64,000 nt of DNA, from the NCBI RefSeq assembly GCF_005217605.1, contig NZ_SZPX01000001.1:1-64000 (forward strand), read 5' to 3'. Source of the stretch: Sulfurimonas crateris (lineage in GTDB: Bacteria > Campylobacterota > Campylobacteria > Campylobacterales > Sulfurimonadaceae). The position numbers and the translations under genes are program-made. Each line of letters begins with the position of its first letter. Position 1 is the first letter of the stretch. Of this stretch, positions 43,621 through 52,654 are shown piece by piece. The notes under the pieces were generated by a model, which made no database searches, was not told the origin of the DNA, and worked only from the letters and a program-made list of their open reading frames with translations.

Positions 43621-44395
43621 CCAAACTCCTTGTTAGTTTATAGAGTTGGTGATAGTCATCCGTGCAGACCTGATGAGGACGAATCGTTTGTGCTAGGCTA
43701 AGTTTCTCAAAAACTTCTTGAAGTATATTTTTTTCATAAACGGCAGAGAGATTTTTCATAAGGGTTTTGCGAGGCTGCGTAAATGCAACTCTAAGCATAC
43801 TCTCAAAATCTTTATCAAATCTATCACTCTGTTTTTGTATCAAAAAAACTGCAGAGTCAATTTTTGGCTGTGGTTCAAAAGCAGTTGGCGGAACTTTCAC
43901 GACTAATCGTGCCTCTCCTGCGCTTTGAGTTATAATACTCAATGCTCCAAATACCTTATCGCCTTCATGAGCGCAAAATTTCTCTGCTACTTCAAGCTGT
44001 ACCATTACAAGTATGTTTTTACATTTTGGATCTGCGAGGGCTTTTAAGATTATGTTAGTCGCGATATAGTATGGCAAATTTGCCACCAGATCATACGACT
44101 CATCTATAAGCTCACTCTTCCAAGCAGTCAATACGTCCCCGCAATGTATGCGGAGTTGCTTGGTTGCGATCTCTTTTTCAAACTTTTTTTGTAACAGTTT
44201 ACACAAATCGGTATCGACCTCAAAAGCATCTACGCTTTTGACATCTACTAAAAATTTAGTTAAATCACCTAAGCCAGGCCCAATCTCGACAATCTTATTG
44301 TCATTGTTGGGCATCGCTTCGACGATTTTTCGTAAAACTGTCTCGTCTTTTAAGAAATTCTGTCCGAACTTCTTCTTTGCTGTAATATTTTCCAT
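43592..44395 (-). CDS. rsmA: 16S rRNA dimethyladenosine transferase RsmA (KsgA)
   Basis: A 267-residue methyltransferase with the RsmA opening KKFGQNFLKDETVLRKIV, SAM motif VEIGPGLGDLT and catalytic VANLPYYIAT. It dimethylates two adjacent adenosines near the 3' end of 16S rRNA. It overlaps rnj, as in other Campylobacterota. Confidence 0.95.
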   Translation of the reverse strand: MENITAKKKFGQNFLKDETVLRKIVEAMPNNDNKIVEIGPGLGDLTKFLVDVKSVDAFEVDTDLCKLLQKKFEKEIATKQLRIHCGDVLTAWKSELIDESYDLVANLPYYIATNIILKALADPKCKNILVMVQLEVAEKFCAHEGDKVFGALSIITQSAGEARLVVKVPPTAFEPQPKIDSAVFLIQKQSDRFDKDFESMLRVAFTQPRKTLMKNLSAVYEKNILQEVFEKLSLAQTIRPHQVCTDDYHQLYKLTRSLDGTRESGKR

Positions 44396-44648
44396 TAACC
44401 GACATAATATAATAATTTTGCTTACAGTTGATTAATATCAATAAAAAATAACTTTGGTGTATAGTACTTTTTTAAAACTGAATATATAGTTAAAAACTAT
44501 TATTATCTATTTATATAATAATTATAACTACAGACGAATAGTTATGTTTCATGTGAAACATTAAAAGTACCAAAACTAACTATAAGCCATTATGTGTATA
44601 ATTTCACTATATTATATAAGGGTACTTTTTAACCCACAAGGTAGAATT
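44396..44648. other. Divergent promoter region with a parS-like site
   Basis: About 250 AT-rich bases between rsmA and hisF. They contain the parS-like palindrome at 44545-44560 and, for hisF, TGTGTATAAT (TATAAT at 44597-44602), an extended -10. The -10 lies downstream of the 44592 start of the open frame, which supports a later hisF start. Confidence 0.6.
44545..44560. other. parS-like ParB-binding site 1
   Basis: TGTTTCATGTGAAACA differs from the bacterial parS consensus TGTTTCACGTGAAACA at a single central base. It is intergenic, about 13.7 kb from the dnaA start. An identical site in inverted orientation lies at 48058. Confidence 0.75.
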
Positions 44649-45407
44649 TTGAACTATTTTGCAAAAAGAATTATTCCGTGTCTAGACGTAAAAGATGGAC
44701 GCGTTGTTAAAGGCGTTAATTTTGTCGGTCTTAAAGATGCAGGAGATCCTGTTGAAGTTGCAAAGAGATATAACGAAGAGGGTGCAGATGAGATCACATT
44801 TTTAGATATAACTGCATCTAGCGACAACCGCGACACAATTGTAGATATTGTCGCAGAAGTTGCTCGTGAAATCTTTATACCTCTGACAGTAGGCGGCGGG
44901 ATAAGAAAACTCGAAGACATATATAAACTGCTAAATGTCGGGTGTGACAAAGTAAGCGTAAACTCCGCTGCGATCAAAAGACCTGAGCTTATAAACAAGG
45001 GTGCAAAAAGATTTGGCTCTCAATGTATAGTCACTGCTATAGATGTTAAAAAAACTGGTAACAGATATAATGTATACCTAAACGGCGGTCGAGTAGATAC
45101 AGGTATAGATGCAGTGGAGTGGGCTAAAGAGGTAGTTGATCGCGGAAGCGGTGAGATCCTTTTGACCTCAATGGATGCAGACGGAACAAAGGCTGGATTT
45201 GAGCTAAACATAACCGAACAAATTAGCCGTGCCGTTAATGTCCCAGTTATTGCAAGCGGTGGAGCAGGGAGTATGGAGCATATAAAAGAGGCATTTTTGC
45301 ACGGTGCAGATGCGGCACTGGCAGCAAGCATCTTTCACTATAAAGAGATCGACATAATGGATCTAAAACGCTATCTACACGATAACAATATACCGGTAAG
45401 ACTCTAA
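44649..45407 (+). CDS. hisF: Imidazole glycerol phosphate synthase cyclase subunit HisF
   Basis: A 252-residue TIM barrel beginning [21 protein letters not shown], with catalytic Asp in CLDV and in AIDVKKTG, and phosphate loops [10 protein letters not shown] and [11 protein letters not shown]. It forms histidine precursor and AICAR with HisH. The start is TTG 44649 with AAGG about 8 bases upstream; an open frame from 44592 would begin ahead of the promoter. The stop overlaps the next start by one base. Confidence 0.95.
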   Translation: MNYFAKRIIPCLDVKDGRVVKGVNFVGLKDAGDPVEVAKRYNEEGADEITFLDITASSDNRDTIVDIVAEVAREIFIPLTVGGGIRKLEDIYKLLNVGCDKVSVNSAAIKRPELINKGAKRFGSQCIVTAIDVKKTGNRYNVYLNGGRVDTGIDAVEWAKEVVDRGSGEILLTSMDADGTKAGFELNITEQISRAVNVPVIASGGAGSMEHIKEAFLHGADAALAASIFHYKEIDIMDLKRYLHDNNIPVRL

Positions 45408-45952
45408 TGATAATATGCGCAGGAAACAACGAGACCTTTGATTTTGCAACTCCGATGGGAGTAGGGCTGATAGAGTCAGCCATAAATCTTACAAGGCTCT
45501 GCCTCTTCGACAAACCTGAGTTTTTACTCTTTATAGGAAGTGCAGGGAGTTATGGAGAGCATAAAATATTTGACATTGTAGAGTCAAAAACGGCTTCAAA
45601 TATAGAGCTTGCTTTTTTAAATAATGATGCATACACCCCTTTGGACAATGTGGTCTCTACTAACACAGACCAAACAAAAAGAGATGTTATAGTCAACTCG
45701 TCAAACTATATTTCAACAAATGAAGAGCTAAGTAAAAAGTTTCTAAAACTAGACGTAGGCATAGAAAATATGGAGTTTTTCGCTGTTTTAAAAGTTGCTC
45801 AAGAGTTTGATATTCCTGCAGGCGGAGTGTTTTGCATTACTAACTACACTAACAAAAATGCTCATGAAGATTTTTTAAAAAACCATGAAGAAGCAAAAAA
45901 AATTCTAGAGATTCACGTAAAAAAAAGAATCAAGGAGCTGACTAGCAGATGA
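45407..45952 (+). CDS. Nucleoside phosphorylase superfamily protein
   Basis: A 181-residue protein, shorter than typical purine nucleoside phosphorylases or MTA/SAH nucleosidases (about 230). FLLFIGSAGSYGE resembles the phosphate/base loop, and VGIENMEFFAVLKVAQEF matches the ribose-binding VDMESAA region with its conserved Glu. NYTNKNAHEDFLKNHEEA resembles the C-terminal end of the nucleosidase fold. The substrate is not clear. Translation is coupled to hisF and rlmN on either side. Confidence 0.65.
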   Translation: MIICAGNNETFDFATPMGVGLIESAINLTRLCLFDKPEFLLFIGSAGSYGEHKIFDIVESKTASNIELAFLNNDAYTPLDNVVSTNTDQTKRDVIVNSSNYISTNEELSKKFLKLDVGIENMEFFAVLKVAQEFDIPAGGVFCITNYTNKNAHEDFLKNHEEAKKILEIHVKKRIKELTSR

Positions 45953-47037
45953 AACAATCACTTCTTGATTTTAGACTAAAAGAGCTTCAAGAGATCGTAA
46001 AACCATCTTTTAGAGCAAAACAGATCTACGGTTGGCTTTATCACAACTACGCTCAAAGTTATGATGAGATGAGCAATATACCAAAAGCGCTCAAATATGA
46101 GCTCTCAGAAAAGTATGTTGTAAATCCTCTCAAAATTGTAAAAAAAGAGATCTCAAGCGATGGCACTATAAAGTACCTTTTTGAACTTCAAGACGGCAAA
46201 ACAGTAGAAGCAGTATGGCTAAAGATGAAAGAAACGCTTACAGATGAAGCCGGAGAAGTGATACAAGAAGCAAAATATACCATCTGTGTATCTACGCAAG
46301 TGGGTTGTAAAGTAGGTTGTGCGTTCTGTCTAACAGCAAAAGGCGGTTTTACAAGAGATCTGACCGCAGGGGAGATAGTAGCGCAGGTTGTAGCCCTTAA
46401 GAGAGATAATGACCATAAACACAACAGAATGATAAATATCGTCTATATGGGAATGGGTGAACCGCTTGACAATCTTGAGAATCTAGCGCGTGCCATAGAG
46501 ATTTTCAAAGAGAGTGACGGGCTCTCAATATCAGGCAAAAGACAAACAGTATCAACAAGCGGTCTTAGCAGCAAGATAGACAAGCTTGGAGAGATGGATC
46601 TTGGCGTTCATATAGCCATTTCACTTCATGCAGTCGATGACGAACTAAGAACCGAGCTAATTCCCATGAACAAAGCGCATAATATCTCTTCTATTATAGA
46701 AGCGGTTAAACGCTTTCCGATTGACACCAGAAAAAGAGTTATGTTTGAGTATCTGGTCATTAAAAATAAAAATGATGATATAGCATCGGCAAAAAAACTA
46801 ATTAAACTTCTCTCTGGCATAAAAGCGAAGGTAAACCTTATCTATTTTAACCCATATCCGGGAACAGAGTATGAAAGACCCGATAAAAGCGATATGATAG
46901 CTTTTCAGGAGTATCTGGTTAACCATGGACTTTTATGCACTATTCGTGATTCTAAGGGCATAGATATAAGCGCTGCTTGCGGTCAACTAAAAGAACAAGA
47001 TGAATTTAGCAAGGCTAAAACAAAAGGTAGAGAATAA
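45949..47037 (+). CDS. rlmN: Dual-specificity 23S rRNA/tRNA adenosine C2-methyltransferase RlmN
   Basis: A 362-residue radical-SAM enzyme. The cluster-binding motif is CKVGCAFC (near residue 123), and the methyl-carrying Cys lies in ISAACGQL near the C-terminus. QIYGWLYHNYAQSYDEMSN at the N-terminus is typical. It methylates C2 of A2503 in 23S rRNA and A37 in some tRNAs. It overlaps the previous gene by four bases and the next tiny gene by one. Confidence 0.95.
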   Translation: MKQSLLDFRLKELQEIVKPSFRAKQIYGWLYHNYAQSYDEMSNIPKALKYELSEKYVVNPLKIVKKEISSDGTIKYLFELQDGKTVEAVWLKMKETLTDEAGEVIQEAKYTICVSTQVGCKVGCAFCLTAKGGFTRDLTAGEIVAQVVALKRDNDHKHNRMINIVYMGMGEPLDNLENLARAIEIFKESDGLSISGKRQTVSTSGLSSKIDKLGEMDLGVHIAISLHAVDDELRTELIPMNKAHNISSIIEAVKRFPIDTRKRVMFEYLVIKNKNDDIASAKKLIKLLSGIKAKVNLIYFNPYPGTEYERPDKSDMIAFQEYLVNHGLLCTIRDSKGIDISAACGQLKEQDEFSKAKTKGRE

Positions 47038-47132
47038 TGGGTTATGTAGAGATATTTCAAATTGTGTTTTTGGTAGCTGTTTTTGCAGTAGGAGTTATTG
47101 GCTTTATTAAAGCCGCGACAAAAGATGACTAA
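47037..47132 (+). CDS. 31-residue single-helix membrane protein
   Basis: The ATG overlaps the rlmN stop (TAATG). The frame encodes 31 residues: a short polar start (MGYVEIFQ), one continuous hydrophobic segment (about 9-24) and the charged tail KAATKDD. The size and layout fit a small inner-membrane protein read by translational re-initiation after rlmN. I do not recognise a family. Confidence 0.5.
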   Translation: MGYVEIFQIVFLVAVFAVGVIGFIKAATKDD

Positions 47133-47174
47133 AAATGTTATCATTTCAACTGTAATCTACTAAAGGAGAGAGTA

Positions 47175-47414
47175 ATGGCTTATAAAAAAACAAATTCAGA
47201 CAGAATAAAGAGAATTTATCAACTTTGTGAGGATCACTTCGGCGGCATAGTTTTTGTCGGTGTAAAATTTCATAAGAAAATAGGCTGGATAGCAAAAGCA
47301 CAATTTGACGGAAGTTTTGAAAATCTGACTGCAGATGGTGAGACAAGTACGGAAGCTCTAAAAAACCTAAAGAACCGCGTTAAAAAGATCATCAAAAGAT
47401 ACAACTCTGTATGA
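47175..47414 (+). CDS. Conserved-looking small protein of unknown function
   Basis: A 79-residue basic protein with AAAGGAGAG 6 bases ahead of the ATG. The sequence alternates polar and hydrophobic residues (IVFVGVKFHKKIGWIAKAQF) and ends in an amphipathic basic helix (TEALKNLKNRVKKIIKRY), an alpha/beta arrangement reminiscent of small HicB- or dsRBD-like folds. I cannot assign it. A terminator hairpin follows. Confidence 0.6.
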   Translation: MAYKKTNSDRIKRIYQLCEDHFGGIVFVGVKFHKKIGWIAKAQFDGSFENLTADGETSTEALKNLKNRVKKIIKRYNSV

Positions 47415-47440
47415 TCAAAGATGCTAAAATCTAAATAACA

Positions 47441-47469
47441 AAACGACCAACACACCAGGGAGGTCGTTT
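47441..47469 (+). terminator. Bidirectional terminator-like hairpin
   Basis: AAACGACC and GGTCGTTT form a perfect 8-base stem around a 13-base loop, 26 bases after the 79-residue gene. The T runs are short in both directions. Confidence 0.55.
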
Positions 47470-47579
47470 ATAAGCATAATGATACCCTACATATATAAAT
47501 AACTCATAAAAAAATTAATTACATTCTTAAAAAAAATTTTATCATAAAAAATTATTATAAATTTACTGCAAATGTGTAC

Positions 47580-47608
47580 TATTCACACATTGTTCTAATG
47601 TGTGAATA
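47580..47608. repeat. Perfect 11-bp inverted repeat containing two DnaA-box-like words
   Basis: TATTCACACAT (47580-47590) and ATGTGTGAATA (47598-47608) are separated by TGTTCTA. Each arm contains ATTCACA, the core of the boxes seen upstream of dnaA. Confidence 0.6.
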
Positions 47609-47837
47609 TAGCGAGTTATAACATAGAACAAATTTTAAAATTTTCTTCTTCTTTAAGAATTAATTTATATAAAAAATCGCTGAATTCTTAATTTTTACAT
47701 ATTGCTCAAACTCCCTATTTTAGGGGCATTTGATAATAAAAGCAAAAGCTGTTATATAATTATTAAAAATGTCTTTGAAAGATACAAATAGTTATTCACA
47801 TAGTAAAATTTATAGCTATATATATTGCTATAAAATC

Positions 47838-48755
47838 CTAAGTAAGCCTCATGTTCTCTAAACAGACTTTTTCAAAATCAATACTGCTTTTTATATTATA
47901 TGTTTTGCCATTAAACTCAAACTCTAACTCATTGGCATGAAGAAGCAATCTTTTAGCACCGCTCATTTTAACTCTTATCTCTCTATCAAGCTCTCTATCC
48001 AGATACTTAACTATATACTCTTCGCTTTGTCCATAAACAGGATCACCGACTATAGGATGTTTCACATGAAACAAATGCACTCTGATCTGATGTTGTCTTC
48101 CCGTGTGCGGAGAACACTCTACGAGAGTAGTATTAAGCTCGGGAAAGTATTTCAGAGGCTTTACGTATGTCAGTGACTCTTTACCGCTCTCATCTACTTT
48201 TACTACCATTCTTATAAGTGCACTCTTTTCATCATCATATCTAAGCAGAGGAGCATCTATTTTAAGCTCATCCTTTAGCTCTCCATGAACCATTGCCAGA
48301 TATCTCTTTTTCATCTCTCTCTCTTGAAACATCATCTTTAGATCTATCTCGCTCTTTTTGTCTCTGGCACACAGAACCAATCCGCTCGTCTCCTGATCTA
48401 TTCTATGGGCGATGTTTGCATCTCTGCCGTATTGAGCTTTTAGCTCATCTATAAGAGAGTAGGGTGTATATCTATTTTGAGGATGGATAAGCATTCCGCT
48501 TGGTTTATCGAATACTACAAAGTTCTCATACTCTGCATATGCTTTTAAACCTTTTGTGAGAGGTTCAAAAGTTATAAACTCTATTTCACCTTCGATCTCT
48601 CTGGATGAGACGTCCATTATTTCGCCGTTAATAAGCAAACGTCCTTTGGCTATAAAACGCTGTGCCTCTTTTTGTGTATAGCCCAGTTCTCTTATAAGAA
48701 AAACAAAAGCCCTCTGCTTTTGCTTAACAAACATTTTTTTCAAAACAAATGGCAA
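47838..48755 (-). CDS. RluA/RluD-family rRNA pseudouridine synthase
   Basis: A 305-residue protein. An S4 RNA-binding domain comes first (about 20-70: AQRFIAKGRLLINGEIM), then the pseudouridine synthase domain with the catalytic Asp in AHRIDQETSGLVL, KRYLAMVHGE, and HTGRQHQIRVHL. The start is TTG 48755, which has AAAGGA 7 bases upstream; an ATG seven codons later lacks one. Its position next to purB and nrdA matches the Campylobacter order. The coding sequence contains the second parS-like palindrome. Confidence 0.88.
   Translation of the reverse strand: MPFVLKKMFVKQKQRAFVFLIRELGYTQKEAQRFIAKGRLLINGEIMDVSSREIEGEIEFITFEPLTKGLKAYAEYENFVVFDKPSGMLIHPQNRYTPYSLIDELKAQYGRDANIAHRIDQETSGLVLCARDKKSEIDLKMMFQEREMKKRYLAMVHGELKDELKIDAPLLRYDDEKSALIRMVVKVDESGKESLTYVKPLKYFPELNTTLVECSPHTGRQHQIRVHLFHVKHPIVGDPVYGQSEEYIVKYLDRELDREIRVKMSGAKRLLLHANELEFEFNGKTYNIKSSIDFEKVCLENMRLT
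48058..48073. other. parS-like ParB-binding site 2 (intragenic)
   Basis: TGTTTCACATGAAACA is the exact reverse complement of the site at 44545-44560 and one base off the parS consensus. It lies inside the pseudouridine synthase gene, where it codes for FHVK, about 10.2 kb from the dnaA start. Confidence 0.7.
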
Positions 48756-48859
48756 ATTTTAATCCTTTGTAAGTCTAGATTATGTAAAATAAAGCACTTT
48801 TAATTGTGCGAATTTTAACACAAACAACATAAGACAATAACCACACAAAGGCAATATAT

Positions 48860-50191
48860 ATGATCGAAAGATACGCAAGAGAAGAGATGAGTTCCAAATG
48901 GACAATGCAGGCAAAATATCAGGCTTGGCTCGATGTAGAAAAAGCTGTTGTCAAGGCATGGAACAGATTGGGACTTATTCCCGATGAAGATGCCAAGAAA
49001 ATTATTGACAACGCCGGATTCGATATTAAAAGAATAGATGAGATAGAGGCTGTAACACGTCATGACCTTATAGCTTTTACGACAAGCGTATCTGAAACAC
49101 TGGGTGAAGAGAGTAGATGGTTCCACTACGGCATGACAAGTTCTGATACTGTTGATACAGCAGTTGCACTTCAGATGAAAAGCTCTCTGGAGTTGATCAT
49201 AGAAGATGTAAAGATGCTGATGGAGTCTATCAAAAAAAGGGCGATGGAACATAAGATGACTCTTATGGTTGGAAGAAGCCATGGCATACATGGAGAGCCT
49301 ATAACATTCGGTCTTGTGTTAGCTGTTTGGTACGATGAGATGACAAGACATTTGGAGAATCTTGAACAAACACTTGATGTTATAAGTGTTGGACAAGTTA
49401 GCGGAGCAATGGGCAACTTTGCTCACGCTCCCTTAGAGCTTGAAGAGTATACATGTGAAGAGCTAGGACTAAAACCTGCACCTGCATCTAATCAAGTAAT
49501 ACAGAGAGACAGATACGCAAGACTTGCTACCGCGTTAGCTCTTATGGCAAGCTCTATTGAGAAGTTTGCGGTTCAAGTCCGCCACTGGCAAAGAACTGAA
49601 GTTTACGAGTGTGAAGAGTATTTTGCAAAGGGTCAAAAAGGCTCATCGGCAATGCCGCATAAGCGCAACCCGATACTAACAGAAAACATAACAGGTCTTG
49701 CCAGAATGATCAGAGCTTATGCAATGCCTGCTATGGAGAATGTAGCACTATGGCACGAGAGAGATATCTCGCACTCTTCGACTGAGAGATTCTGGCTGCC
49801 TGACTCGTTTATAACAAGTGATTTTATGCTTCACCGTATGAATAACGTTATAGCAAACCTGACGGTCTATCCTGAAAATATGATGAAAAACCTAAATCTT
49901 ACAGGCGGGCTTGTATTCTCTCAAAGAGTTCTTTTGGAACTTCCTTTAAAAGGTATCAGCCGTGAAGATGCATACAGGATCGTACAGAGAAATGCGATGA
50001 AGGTATGGGAGGAGATACAGCAGGGCAAACCTACCACGAACGAAAAAGGTGAGTCGCTCTATCTTAACCACCTTTTGGCAGATGAGGAGCTAAGAGAGAG
50101 TCTAAGCGAAGAGGCAATTCGTGAATGTTTCAACTATGATTACTACACTAAAAATGTAGATAAAATATTTGCTAGAGTTTTTATTAAATAA
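48860..50191 (+). CDS. purB: Adenylosuccinate lyase
   Basis: A 443-residue fumarase/aspartase-superfamily enzyme with MTSSDTVDTAVA near residue 92, the histidine-bearing VGRSHGIHGEP near 137 and the signature GSSAMPHKRNPI near 262. It acts twice in purine synthesis. It precedes nrdA in the same direction, the order known from Campylobacter jejuni. Confidence 0.96.
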   Translation: MIERYAREEMSSKWTMQAKYQAWLDVEKAVVKAWNRLGLIPDEDAKKIIDNAGFDIKRIDEIEAVTRHDLIAFTTSVSETLGEESRWFHYGMTSSDTVDTAVALQMKSSLELIIEDVKMLMESIKKRAMEHKMTLMVGRSHGIHGEPITFGLVLAVWYDEMTRHLENLEQTLDVISVGQVSGAMGNFAHAPLELEEYTCEELGLKPAPASNQVIQRDRYARLATALALMASSIEKFAVQVRHWQRTEVYECEEYFAKGQKGSSAMPHKRNPILTENITGLARMIRAYAMPAMENVALWHERDISHSSTERFWLPDSFITSDFMLHRMNNVIANLTVYPENMMKNLNLTGGLVFSQRVLLELPLKGISREDAYRIVQRNAMKVWEEIQQGKPTTNEKGESLYLNHLLADEELRESLSEEAIRECFNYDYYTKNVDKIFARVFIK

Positions 50192-50286
50192 ATGACAAAA
50201 TTCTGCTAATATTCATTTAGCATAACAAAGTATGAAAAGATCAAAATTACAAATGCAACACCGTTTGTATGACTTAGGAAGTTAAT

Positions 50287-52653
50287 ATGATAACAATTAT
50301 AAAAAGAAACGGCAGAACAGAACCGCTGGATATTACAAAGATACAAAAGTATACATCCGCGGCGGTAAAAGATCTGGATAATGTTTCTCAAAGTGAACTT
50401 GAAGTTGATGCGCAGATACAGTTCCGCGACGGCATAACATCAAAAGAGATACAGCAGACACTCATCAAAACTGCAGTCGATAAGATAGACATAGACGCTC
50501 CAAACTGGACCTTTGTCGCTTCAAGACTCTTTCTCTTCAACCTCTACCATCAGGTAAACGGATATACAGGGTACTCATCTCTAAAAGAGTATTTCCAGAG
50601 ATGTGAAAAAGAGGGAAAAGTTCTTCTTGGGCTAAAAGAGATGTACAACCTTGATGAACTGGAAAAACATATAAAGCCTGAGCGCGATATGCAGTTTAAC
50701 TATCTTGGTGTTAAAACACTCTATGACAGATACCTCATAAAAGATAGAAACTCTAACCCGATCGAACTTCCTCAACATATGTTTATGGCGATATCTATGT
50801 TCTTGGCTCAAAGAGAAGAGAAAAAAGAAGAGTGGGCTATAAAGTTTTATGACATGATCTCCAAATTTGAGGTTATGCTTGCAACACCTACTCTAAGTAA
50901 TGCAAGAACACCTAGACATCAGCTTAGCTCATGCTACATCGGTTCAACTCCCGACAACATTGAAGGGATCTTTGACTCATATAAAGAGATGGCGCTTCTT
51001 TCGAAATTCGGCGGAGGTATCGGCTGGGATTGGACGAACGTTCGTTCAATGGGCTCTTACATAGACGGACATAAAAATGCCGCAGGCGGAACAATACCGT
51101 TTCTAAAGATCACGAACGACATCGCAGTAGCGGTTGACCAACTTGGTACGAGAAAAGGTGCTATCGCTGTCTATATGGAACCTTGGCACATAGATGTGAA
51201 CGACTTTTTGGATCTTAAAAAGAACTCAGGCGAGGAGCGCCGCCGTGCCCATGACCTTTTCCCTGCGCTCTGGATAAACGACCTCTTTATGCAGAGAGTT
51301 CAAGAGGATGGCATCTGGACGCTTTTTGACCCTTACGATTGTAAAGAGCTGACACTTCTCTACGGCGAAGAGTTTAACAAAAAGTATGAAGAGTTTGAAA
51401 AAGATGAGAGCATAATAAAAGAGAAAGTAAAAGCTAAACAGCTTTGGAAAAAAATACTAACATCATACTTTGAGAGCGGCAGCCCTTTCTTATGTTTTAA
51501 AGACAACGCAAACCGTGCAAACCCTAACAGCCATACAGGAGTTATAAGAAGTTCTAACCTCTGTACGGAGATCTTTCAAAACACAAACCCTAACCACTAC
51601 AAGATAAAGTTCATTTTTGAAAATGGTGATAGCGTTAGTTATGAAGAGGAAGAGATCATCAAAGTTGACAGCGGCTTAGAGAAGCCTGCTAAAAAAGTAA
51701 CAGCACTTGACGCTATTGGCGGACGTGAAATATATATGGTAGAAAAAGAGAAGATAGACGGCGACACCGCAGTTTGTAATCTGGCTTCGGTCAACCTCTC
51801 TAGAATCAATACAAAAGAGGACATTGACAGAATCGTCCCTATCGCAATTCGTGCGCTTGATAATGTTATAGACCTTAACTTCTATCCTCTTGAAAAAGTA
51901 AAACGCACTAACATGAAGACTCGCGCGATCGGTCTTGGTGTTATGGGTGAAGCACAGATGCTTGCACAAAAAGGTATCTCTTGGGGAAGCCAAGATCATT
52001 TTGACAAGATAGATGAGCTTTTAGAGTCTGTCAGCTTTAACGCTATCTCTGCATCTAGCGACATAGCACTCGAAAAAGGCTCATATCCAGAGTACGATGG
52101 TTCTAAATGGAGCAAAGGCATTATGCCTATGGATCATGCCAATACAGAGGTCAAAAAACTTGTTGACCGCGGCGGACTTTTTGCATCTGCTTATGAGTGG
52201 GAAGAGCTTCGTGCTAAAGTTAAAAAGCAGGGAATGAGAAACGGCTATCTAATGGCAGTCGCACCTACAAGTTCTATCTCTATCCTAACAGGTACTACGC
52301 AAGCTATAGAACCGGTGTTTAAAAGAAAGTGGTATGAAGAGAATCTCTCTGGACTTATTCCGGTTGTCGTTCCTGAACTCTCTCCTGATACTTGGGCGTA
52401 CTACACTCCTGCGTACGATCTAAACCAGACGGTTCTTATTAAAGCAGCTGCTATTCGTCAAAAGTGGCTGGACCAAGGTCAAAGTCTTAACATCTTTATA
52501 ACGCTCGATAAGGCAAGCGGAAAGTATCTAAACGAGATATATATGCTTGCTTGGAAGCTGGGACTTAAATCTACATACTATCTCCGTTCACAATCTCCTG
52601 AGATGGCAAGCGATGTTGAAGACAGAAGTATGGAGTGCGTAGGTTGTCAATAG
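50287..52653 (+). CDS. nrdA: Class Ia ribonucleoside-diphosphate reductase alpha chain
   Basis: A 788-residue enzyme. An ATP-cone (about 1-90: TIIKRNGRTEPLDITKIQ) controls activity. The catalytic barrel contains LSSCYIGS (active-site Cys), GGGIGWDWTNVRS, SNLCTEIFQ and VCNLASVNLS. C-terminal CVGC carries the redox cysteine pair that re-reduces the active site. It makes deoxyribonucleotides with the NrdB radical subunit, not encoded here. TTAGGAAG precedes the start. Confidence 0.95.
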   Translation: MITIIKRNGRTEPLDITKIQKYTSAAVKDLDNVSQSELEVDAQIQFRDGITSKEIQQTLIKTAVDKIDIDAPNWTFVASRLFLFNLYHQVNGYTGYSSLKEYFQRCEKEGKVLLGLKEMYNLDELEKHIKPERDMQFNYLGVKTLYDRYLIKDRNSNPIELPQHMFMAISMFLAQREEKKEEWAIKFYDMISKFEVMLATPTLSNARTPRHQLSSCYIGSTPDNIEGIFDSYKEMALLSKFGGGIGWDWTNVRSMGSYIDGHKNAAGGTIPFLKITNDIAVAVDQLGTRKGAIAVYMEPWHIDVNDFLDLKKNSGEERRRAHDLFPALWINDLFMQRVQEDGIWTLFDPYDCKELTLLYGEEFNKKYEEFEKDESIIKEKVKAKQLWKKILTSYFESGSPFLCFKDNANRANPNSHTGVIRSSNLCTEIFQNTNPNHYKIKFIFENGDSVSYEEEEIIKVDSGLEKPAKKVTALDAIGGREIYMVEKEKIDGDTAVCNLASVNLSRINTKEDIDRIVPIAIRALDNVIDLNFYPLEKVKRTNMKTRAIGLGVMGEAQMLAQKGISWGSQDHFDKIDELLESVSFNAISASSDIALEKGSYPEYDGSKWSKGIMPMDHANTEVKKLVDRGGLFASAYEWEELRAKVKKQGMRNGYLMAVAPTSSISILTGTTQAIEPVFKRKWYEENLSGLIPVVVPELSPDTWAYYTPAYDLNQTVLIKAAAIRQKWLDQGQSLNIFITLDKASGKYLNEIYMLAWKLGLKSTYYLRSQSPEMASDVEDRSMECVGCQ

Positions 52654-52654
52654 G

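Larger units (their letters stand above)
47415..47837. other. Gene-free AT-rich region with DnaA-box-like repeats
   Basis: About 420 bases without a convincing gene. They hold a terminator (47441-47469), a perfect inverted repeat built from two ATTCACA words (47580-47608), a second inverted repeat TTAAGAATT/AATTCTTAA (about 47651-47692) followed by T5, and TTATTCACA at 47792-47800. Confidence 0.55.

Noticed and set aside
44592-44648. A 19-codon N-terminal extension of HisF
   Set aside because: The -10 TATAAT lies inside it, HisF proteins begin at this [10 protein letters not shown] region, and AAGG fits the TTG at 44649.
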